NCBI GenBank assembly: GCA_013403005.1
Contig: JACBOA010000013.1
Location: forward strand, 1 to 63,322
DNA from: Methanobacteriaceae archaeon
GTDB taxonomy: Archaea; Methanobacteriota; Methanobacteria; Methanobacteriales; Methanobacteriaceae
Reading direction: 5' to 3'
Length of the DNA stretch: 63,322 nucleotides
The notes beneath the pieces are model-generated. The model searched no databases. It was given only the letters and a program-made list of their open reading frames with translations, and had not been told where the DNA came from. A program made the translations under genes and the position numbers. Positions 57,502 to 63,322 of the stretch are shown here, in pieces. Numbering within the stretch: position 1 is the first letter of the stretch; each line of letters opens with the position of its first letter.

Positions 57502-57858
57502 TTATTGTGACTTAATTTCCTCTAAAACTTCTTTTAAGACAATTGCATTGTTTTGATCTGCACCACCAGCTGTGTATACTAATGTTACAGTTTCTTTTTC
57601 TTTTTCCAATTCAAGAATCTGGTTTAGAAATTCAGATTTGTCCTTTAACTCTTCTCTGTATTTATCTTTAAATTCTTCCCAGTTTTGAGAATTTTGACTT
57701 AACCAGCGACGGAGATCATGACTGGGTGCAATGTCTTTTAGCCATACATCCATTTTTAATCTTTGTTTAGATACTCCACGGGGCCATACTCGATCCACCA
57801 TGATTCTGTAACCATCCTTTTGTGCTGGGGACTGGTAGGCTTTTTTTATTTTAATCAT
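57502..57858 (-). CDS. DUF488 family protein (YeaO-like)
   Basis: The 118-residue protein has the family marks RIMVDRVWPRGVSK, WLKDIAPSHDLRRWL and TLVYTAGGADQNNA. The conserved Arg and Asp residues suggest a nucleic-acid or nucleotide-related enzyme, but no activity is established. ATG 57858 starts it. No neighbours in an operon. Confidence 0.9.
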   Translation of the reverse strand: MIKIKKAYQSPAQKDGYRIMVDRVWPRGVSKQRLKMDVWLKDIAPSHDLRRWLSQNSQNWEEFKDKYREELKDKSEFLNQILELEKEKETVTLVYTAGGADQNNAIVLKEVLEEIKSQ

Positions 57859-58259
57859 TTTTTATCACTGATTATAATATGTTTGACATAGTACATTATA
57901 TTAATGGAAATATTGCTCAAACTCAACTTTTTTGTATATAGTTATATTTCTATTAGTGGGAATAAGCTAGGTAAAAATTAATTAAATGTGTTTATTTGGT
58001 TTTATTTTATTAACCCACTACTGTATCAAATTATTAATAAAAAAATCATTTAAATTAAATTAATCAAAAAAAATAGCTGTTGATGACTTTTGAATATGTT
58101 AGGTTAGTACATAGGACACTGATAAACACTGATAATTTTTAATCTAAATAATTTAAGTTTTTTAAGGTTTAAAATTTAGTTGAATTTGAATGCTTTGAAT
58201 CGAGTCAAAACTGATTTTCAAGTCTAATAGAATTCCTTGCTAATTGATGCTAGATGTAT
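57859..58259. other. AT-rich spacer, no gene seen
   Basis: A 400-bp AT-rich stretch between two minus-strand genes. Its left end should contain the DUF488 promoter. I see no repeat array or RNA in it. Confidence 0.45.
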
Positions 58260-59321
58260 TTATTTTGTTAAATAGACGCACTCCCTTCTTAATTTAAGTA
58301 GCTCTTTCTTCTTATCTTGGAGGTCTTCCACTTTTTCCAGTATTTGCGGTAACTTACCCTCTATGCATTCCACTGTATCATCCTGATGTATCCAAGTGCA
58401 ACCATCACAACTCCACACATTCTTTTCTTTGATCCAGTGCCCACCAGTGGAGGGGTCTGCACAGGGATAGAAGGGGCAATAACAAAAAGTGCAGTTTTGG
58501 GGATGGCTGTGACAGGGATAGAACTCACATGATGTATTAGAACCTTTGCTACCCTCCCCAGCCAAATATTTATGGTAAAAATCCAGTGCCAGCGGATGAG
58601 TTGAATAGGGAATGATATAACCGCGCGGTGTAACCATTTTTCCATTATCCACGTAGGTAAAAGTGTTACCAACAATTACAGTGGTGTTCATATCCACTTC
58701 CTCATCTTGAAGATCTTCTAAAGAAACAATTCTAACCATCGAGCCATCTTCACTGGTTTTCACCATTCCCACCGGAGTTTTGGAGTTTCTAATACTTCTT
58801 ATAATGGTTAAAGCCTCTTTTAATGGTTCAGTTCTTCGTTTGCTGCGAGGGTTGTAGAAAACTATGATAAAATCAGACTCACATGCGGCGCGAACCTTTC
58901 TTTTAATCTCAGACAGAGGTGTTAGAATATCACTTAGACTGATGACTGCTAAATCGTGTAAAGGAGCTCCTAAAAGTGCGGCTGAATAGTTAGCTGCAGT
59001 TACCCCTGGGATTACCTCAACTTCCAGGTCAGAGTATTTTCCCATTACTTGATAAAGCACGTTGGCCATCCCATAGACACCAGGATCACCACTGCTAATT
59101 AAAGCCACCTTAAAACCTTTTTTGGAATATTGAATAGCTAGTTCTGCCCGGTCCACTTCCTGACCCATGCCCCGGGAGATAACTTTCTTCCCATCCAGAA
59201 GATCATCTATCTGGCGAGTGTATCCACCATACCCAATTATCACATCAGCCTCTTTCAAAGCTTCAAGCGCCCTTATAGTCATGTCACCTCGACGAGGTCC
59301 GATGCCAACTACTTTTATCAT
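58260..59321 (-). CDS. cbiH: Cobalt-precorrin-3 C17-methyltransferase (CbiH/CobJ) with cysteine-rich C-terminal domain
   Basis: CbiH methylates C17 and contracts the corrin ring. Residues 1 to about 240 are the methylase (VVGIGPRRGDMTIRALEA, ISSGDPGVYGMA, VIPGVTAANYSAALLGAP). Residues about 260-330 form a cysteine-rich small domain (SCEFYPCHS, CTFCYCPFYPC, WSCDGCTW) followed by a coiled helix. The same cysteine-rich piece is known as a separate or fused zinc/Fe-S domain near corrin genes of methanogens. ATG 59321 is preferred to the GTG five codons upstream. The pathway partner cobI lies 36 kb away. Confidence 0.9.
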   Translation of the reverse strand: MIKVVGIGPRRGDMTIRALEALKEADVIIGYGGYTRQIDDLLDGKKVISRGMGQEVDRAELAIQYSKKGFKVALISSGDPGVYGMANVLYQVMGKYSDLEVEVIPGVTAANYSAALLGAPLHDLAVISLSDILTPLSEIKRKVRAACESDFIIVFYNPRSKRRTEPLKEALTIIRSIRNSKTPVGMVKTSEDGSMVRIVSLEDLQDEEVDMNTTVIVGNTFTYVDNGKMVTPRGYIIPYSTHPLALDFYHKYLAGEGSKGSNTSCEFYPCHSHPQNCTFCYCPFYPCADPSTGGHWIKEKNVWSCDGCTWIHQDDTVECIEGKLPQILEKVEDLQDKKKELLKLRRECVYLTK

Positions 59322-59349
59322 TTTTTTCCCATCCACTGGTTTTTGATTT

Positions 59350-59862
59350 TTATGTGTTGTACAGTATGCGGGTGGAGGTTATCACTATGGTGGCCACATC
59401 AATCTGCACCCCGCCTGTTTTAGGCTTGGCTATGGCAGTGGCAGTTAGACTATAAGTTTCATTGGACTTGATCACAATTGGACCTCTGGATGCATTCCCA
59501 ATTTTTCCACCTGTCTGGGAGTCCTTGTAACCTAAAGCAGTGATATTAACATTTATGGTTTCCTGGTTGGTGCTCTGATCAGTTTGTGCTGTGAGACTCT
59601 GCAGGTTAATTCCATCAACACCAGAACGGGCCTTCAAAGCTTCAACCACTTCATTATCATTGAGTATCTTGAGATTCTTAGGACTGTTAATTTTCGGAGT
59701 TCCCAAGTTCAATAGTGAGCTAATACCATTTATTTGCATTTCAAATAAATCTGAAGGATTGGGTGCTTGCTGTGTTACAATAGTATAGGATGCAAACAAA
59801 CCTGCCTCAAAAAATACAACGAAAAATATGAGGAAAAGAATAACCTTAAGTGCTCTAGACAA
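59350..59862 (-). CDS. Membrane-anchored extracellular protein of unknown function
   Basis: The 170-residue protein has an N-terminal hydrophobic helix (VILFLIFFVVFFEAGLFASY) and a hydrophilic remainder rich in Asn, Thr and Ser, predicted mostly beta. The start is TTG 59862, placed 5 nt after AGGTGG; a GTG three codons upstream overlaps the site. No family recognised. It lies 28 nt upstream of cbiH on the same strand and may be cotranscribed with it. Confidence 0.65.
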   Translation of the reverse strand: MSRALKVILFLIFFVVFFEAGLFASYTIVTQQAPNPSDLFEMQINGISSLLNLGTPKINSPKNLKILNDNEVVEALKARSGVDGINLQSLTAQTDQSTNQETINVNITALGYKDSQTGGKIGNASRGPIVIKSNETYSLTATAIAKPKTGGVQIDVATIVITSTRILYNT

Positions 59863-60304
59863 TAATACCACCTTACACTAATTAATTAATTTATTCAGTT
59901 GATCTTATAAATTTGCAGCTTGATTATGAGTTAATTATGTTGTATAATTGATAATCCTATGCTTGAATCATTTTTAGTAGGAAAAAACATCAAAACACGA
60001 AAACTTATCATTAATATGTATAAATTTTTGTGGTTATTTACCAGTATATAAAATCATAATATTAAACTATATGTGTAAACAAATCCTAGTCATTAAATCT
60101 TCTATAAAAATTCAAAGATCTTACTCTCAGTCCTTCTAAACCAGCTCCTTAGCTATTGTATATCTTAAATCATGTGGAAATAAAAGGAAAATAGGTGTAA
60201 TTAACTTAAAAATTTAGTTAATTTCCATTAAATATAATCTATTTATGGTAATTAAATAATTCTCGGTCGGTAGTGTTGTCTATATTTTATTGGGTGATAT
60301 TTTA
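59863..60304. other. AT-rich divergent spacer, no gene seen
   Basis: This 440-bp region separates the anchored protein from a rightward helical protein. It contains several TATA-like stretches, but no gene or RNA I can support. Confidence 0.45.
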
Positions 60305-60724
60305 ATGTTTGGTATGACCAAAAAACAATTCGTTAAAAAAAGTAAGAATTGTTTGAAAGATACCGGAGTTGAGCTCCTAATAATTAGAGAAATCTTCAGT
60401 AAAGAAAAAACAGGGAAATTTGCCGAATATGAGGCTTATAAACAGCTTGAGAACGTGCGAAAAAATATGGAAGATATCTTTTTTAAATATGAATCCTTAA
60501 AACCACCAGTAAAATGCAAGGCTCTACACAGGAAAATATTGAATTCTCTTATAATCATCCAGGAAGCCGTGGTACTTAATACAGAATACTTACTTTTAAT
60601 TCAGGAGGGTTCAGAGGAGTTGGCCCAAGAAAAATATAAAAAATCATTTAATGAATTAGAAAAATTCCGGGACAGGTTCAGAGAGCTTAGTCAAGAGCTT
60701 GACGTATATCTGGCCAGAAGATAA
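60305..60724 (+). CDS. Small helical protein of unknown function
   Basis: The 139-residue protein is predicted almost wholly helical, with Lys/Glu-rich amphipathic helices (KQLENVRKNMEDIFFKYESL, EELAQEKYKKSFNELEKFRD). It may form a four-helix bundle or coiled coil. ATG 60305 follows GGGTGAT at proper spacing; a TTG 15 nt earlier overlaps the site. No family recognised. The next gene is DP1, 155 nt further on. Confidence 0.7.
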   Translation: MFGMTKKQFVKKSKNCLKDTGVELLIIREIFSKEKTGKFAEYEAYKQLENVRKNMEDIFFKYESLKPPVKCKALHRKILNSLIIIQEAVVLNTEYLLLIQEGSEELAQEKYKKSFNELEKFRDRFRELSQELDVYLARR

Positions 60725-60879
60725 AATTCCTGGAAATAGTATTAAGATTCACATAAATAACTTGATTAATCCATTAGATGTAAAATATTAATAGGCCAAT
60801 AACATAAACATGGCTCTTTTAAATAAATAAAATTCCTAAATAATCAATAATTATATCCTTAAAATCATTGGGAGTGCTC

Positions 60880-62340
60880 ATGACTGATGAAATTATATTA
60901 AAGTTTGCAGAAGCGGATATACTACTGGAAGAGACCGCTTACCGAAAAATAAGAAATTACGAGTATTCTAAAGATTTGGTGAATTCTCTAATAAACCATC
61001 TCACCCTATCCTCCCCTGACACCATGGTCCTTACTGGTGAACATGTTGAGGAATACTTGGTAAATGAAAATTCCACAGGGAAAAAAACAGACACCAATGA
61101 AGAAATGACCCAGAGCAAACTTGTTCCCCAGGATTTTGACTTTCAAATCCTCCAGGATGCCAGTCGCAAATCATACACCAATGGAGAGATAAAAGATCTT
61201 TCCAGTTATTTTAAAAACAGATATCATAAGCTGAAAGAGCTTCTTGTAAGTAAAAGAGAGCTTAAAGATAATAATACTATTAAAGAAGCCACCAGTGTTG
61301 ATGATGTGGTGAAAATCATTGGCATGGTTAATGACGTGCGATACACTAAAAACAATCATAAAATCATTGAATTAGAAGATGAAACAGGCAGTGCAACTGT
61401 TCTAATCCATAATGAAAATCATGAAATCTTTGAACTCTCTGAAAGAATTGTGAAAGATGAAGTGGTGGGTGTAATTGGAGGTAGAAAGGGAAGCTTGGTA
61501 ATGGCCAGTGAACTGATAAACCCCGGAGTGCCTAGAATTGATGAAAAGTCCATGGATTTTGCCACGGTTTTCTTAAGTGACATTCACCTCGGTAGTTCCA
61601 CGTTTCTGGATGATGCCTTCAACCGGTTTATAAAATGGATTAACGGAGATTTTGGTGATGAAAAGCAGAGGGAACTTGCCAACAATGTGAAGTATGTAGT
61701 AGTGGCGGGTGATATTGTCGACGGTATTGGAGTTTACCCCAGCCAGGAGAAAGAATTAATTATAAAAGATATTCATCAGCAATATGAAGAGGCAGCACGA
61801 CTGTTTGGAGATATTAGCCATGTAAAAATCATTATAGCTCCAGGAAACCACGATGCAAGTCGTTTAGCTGAACCACAACCAGCCATACCCGAAGATTATG
61901 CGAAAAGCCTCTATGAATTGAAAAATTGTGAATTTGTGAGTAATCCTGCTATGGTGAGCTTAGATGGTTTGAAAGTGCTCATATACCATGGACGTAGCTT
62001 TGATGATATTGCAATGACGGTTAAAGGATTAAGTCACCAGCAATCAGACCTAATAATGAAAGAACTTATGGAAAAAAGACATCTAGCCCCAATTTATGGG
62101 GAGAGAACACCTTTAGCCTCAGAAATCGAAGACCATCTGGTGATTGATGACATCCCTGATGTTTTCCACACAGGACATGTTCATATAAACAGTTACAAAA
62201 AATACAAAGGAATACACCTCATAAACAGCGGAACCTTCCAATCCCAGACAGAGTTCCAGAAGATCTACAACATCATACCCACCTGTGCCCAAGTTCCGGT
62301 TATTAACAAAGGAAGTCTGAAAATGTTGGATTTCAACTAA
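60880..62340 (+). CDS. polB: DNA polymerase D small subunit DP1 (3'-5' exonuclease)
   Basis: DP1 is the proofreading and structural subunit of the euryarchaeal replicative polymerase PolD. The 486-residue product has an N-terminal helical region, a low-complexity linker, an OB fold (VVKIIGMVNDVRYTKNNHKI) and a calcineurin-like phosphoesterase. The phosphoesterase motifs are FLSDIHLG (Asp234, His236), GDIVDG, GNHD (Asn323, His324), IYHGRS and TGHVHIN. All metal ligands appear kept, so it should be an active exonuclease. ATG 60880 has GGGAGTG just upstream; the TTG 12 nt earlier is inside that site. The large subunit DP2 is not in this window. Confidence 0.96.
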   Translation: MTDEIILKFAEADILLEETAYRKIRNYEYSKDLVNSLINHLTLSSPDTMVLTGEHVEEYLVNENSTGKKTDTNEEMTQSKLVPQDFDFQILQDASRKSYTNGEIKDLSSYFKNRYHKLKELLVSKRELKDNNTIKEATSVDDVVKIIGMVNDVRYTKNNHKIIELEDETGSATVLIHNENHEIFELSERIVKDEVVGVIGGRKGSLVMASELINPGVPRIDEKSMDFATVFLSDIHLGSSTFLDDAFNRFIKWINGDFGDEKQRELANNVKYVVVAGDIVDGIGVYPSQEKELIIKDIHQQYEEAARLFGDISHVKIIIAPGNHDASRLAEPQPAIPEDYAKSLYELKNCEFVSNPAMVSLDGLKVLIYHGRSFDDIAMTVKGLSHQQSDLIMKELMEKRHLAPIYGERTPLASEIEDHLVIDDIPDVFHTGHVHINSYKKYKGIHLINSGTFQSQTEFQKIYNIIPTCAQVPVINKGSLKMLDFN

Positions 62341-62543
62341 TACCATGTCTAAATAACTTCAATCCCAATATCAATCCTAATAATTTTTTTCTAGTAAATC
62401 CAGATAAGGTATTTCACTGTTAAATAATTCTATCATGAATGAAAGTGAACATATTTTGATAATAATTAAAAAGTAAAATTACAGACTTATGAAAAATTAA
62501 TCAATTTTCATTAAGATCAACTATTATCAGGAGCTGGTATGAA

Positions 62544-63122
62544 ATGGATAATCCTCCTTTAACTAGGGAAATATGTAAAACTGCTCATTATATCTACAAT
62601 AAAGGCTTGACTCCAGGAAAATCAGGAAATATCAGTGCATTTTCCAATGAGGTTATAGCCATCACCCCCAGCGGAGTGTCACTAGGGTATGTAAAGGAAG
62701 AAGAAATATGCTTGGTTGATTTAGATGGAAATCTACTATCCGGTAGTGAAAATCCGTCGTCTGAACTTCATCTTCATCTAGAAATCTACCAGAACAGGGA
62801 TGATGTACATGCAATAGTGCACACTCATTCCTCTTATGCCACTGGATTTGCTCTAGCTGGGAAAATGATCGAACGTTTAGAAGGTTTTGGAGTGAGAAAA
62901 ACTCCCTTCTTAAAAATGGTTGATTATGCTGAGCCAGGTAGCAGTGAACTTGCCAAATTAGTAGCTCATGGATTGGAAGACGAAGATGTGGTTATTCTTA
63001 AAAATCACGGACTGGTAGCCATTGGTAAAAATCTTTTTGAAGCAACTCTACTGGCTGAATTCGTGGAAGAAACAGCAAAAACCCAGTTTGTGTCTTGCGT
63101 GTTAGGAAGCATGGATTTTTGA
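62544..63122 (+). CDS. Class II aldolase (L-fuculose-phosphate aldolase family)
   Basis: The 192-residue zinc aldolase has the catalytic glutamate Glu74 in SSELHLH and the zinc ligands His93 and His95 in VHTHSS, plus His155 in NHGL. These match the positions in E. coli FucA almost number for number. In methanogens this family forms lactaldehyde for the lactate unit of coenzyme F420. ATG 62544 follows AGGAG at about 10 nt. It is the last gene of the window. Confidence 0.92.
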   Translation: MDNPPLTREICKTAHYIYNKGLTPGKSGNISAFSNEVIAITPSGVSLGYVKEEEICLVDLDGNLLSGSENPSSELHLHLEIYQNRDDVHAIVHTHSSYATGFALAGKMIERLEGFGVRKTPFLKMVDYAEPGSSELAKLVAHGLEDEDVVILKNHGLVAIGKNLFEATLLAEFVEETAKTQFVSCVLGSMDF

Positions 63123-63322
63123 TTTTGATTTTTCCAAAATAATCAATATAAGTCCTAATAGAAATTCCTCATAGAAAATCTTGATATAAATCTTTGGCTC
63201 TGTCCAAAACTTGGGGGATTTCAAAAATCATGAAATGACAATAAAATATTTCTATTCTCGTTTAAACACATCATTTTCTGAAATAAAAACCTAAAAACTT
63301 TTATAATAAGTGGAGCATAGTA
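63123..63322. other. Terminal 200 bp, AT-rich, no gene seen
   Basis: The last bases are AT-rich. The segment GGCTCTGTCCAAAACTTGGG near 63196-63216 resembles the ends of some insertion sequences, but one end alone cannot establish an element. Confidence 0.3.

Noticed and set aside
63190..63322. A mobile element beginning at the window end
   Set aside because: Only a short GGCTCTGTCCAAAACTTGGG-like segment resembles an insertion-sequence end, and no transposase is visible, so it is not claimed.

Overview
The window is archaeal and most likely comes from a Methanobacterium-type hydrogenotrophic methanogen (Methanobacteriales). The grounds are a PolD small subunit (DP1), the archaeal type of S-adenosylmethionine synthetase, an MsvR regulator (a family known only from methanogens), DUF4013 and DUF998 membrane proteins, dispersed cobalt-corrin methyltransferases, a fuculose-phosphate aldolase of the kind that feeds F420 synthesis, and ribosome binding sites of the GGAGG/GGTGAT type mixed with TTG and GTG starts. 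Spacers are very AT-rich with archaeal TATA boxes. The genus is an inference from gene content; no rRNA is present.

Layout. 1-2.3 kb: the 3' part of a large repeat-bearing surface protein, then a badly decayed IS1595-type transposase. 2.4-9.8 kb: core metabolism (S-adenosylmethionine synthetase, ileS, purL, a CTP-type lipid kinase homologue). 9.9-15.1 kb: a five-gene minus-strand ABC export cluster that interleaves an ABC-2/Nat-type system with a MacB/Lol-type system. 15.1-18.4 kb: CadD-type transporter, moeA, a site-2 protease. 18.4-20.5 kb: an oxidative-stress locus with a rubrerythrin-like protein, a broken F420H2 oxidase (fprA/fpaA) fragment, an array of TTCG/CGAA half-sites, and msvR. 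20.6-22.4 kb: MetX-like hydrolase and cobI. 23.0-29.9 kb: two consecutive helicases, an XPD/DinG-like one and a 1681-residue DUF4011-helicase-nuclease-DUF3320 protein that looks like a genome-defence enzyme. 30.4-35.5 kb: AhpD-like protein, tRNA-Arg(UCG), DUF4013 protein, ThrE-like exporter, hisF and an unknown gene.

36.1-45.4 kb is metabolically mixed: a bacterial-type malic enzyme, a proteasome-like Ntn hydrolase with Ser instead of Thr as its predicted nucleophile, a Sap/LysE-like transporter, a CoA-transferase/hydrolase, DUF998, SulP-STAS and an OGG1-type DNA glycosylase. 45.4-51.9 kb: a small two-helix membrane protein, a CrtC/AttH lipocalin-like protein unusual for a methanogen, a cysteine-bearing unknown, a GAF protein, a seven-bladed surface beta-propeller, cyclophilin and a small membrane protein. 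52.2-57.2 kb: amino-acid synthesis (argD, then lysA-dapF overlapping by 4 bp, then a class III aminotransferase with an extra cysteine cluster). 57.5-63.1 kb: DUF488, cobJ/cbiH with a cysteine-rich tail, an anchored unknown protein, a helical unknown protein, DP1 and the aldolase.

How parts connect. The two surface proteins at opposite ends of the window share the same C-terminal motif (MQKTG-x-PL, a hydrophobic helix, a basic end), which suggests a common surface-sorting route. MsvR and its probable operators survive although the oxidase beside them is destroyed, so the regulator may now act mainly on itself and on the downstream rubrerythrin-like gene. The most unusual items are the Ser-type proteasome-like hydrolase, the helicase-nuclease pair, the decayed msvR/fprA locus, the shared surface-protein tail and a short Shine-Dalgarno/anti-Shine-Dalgarno hairpin region near 18.65 kb.
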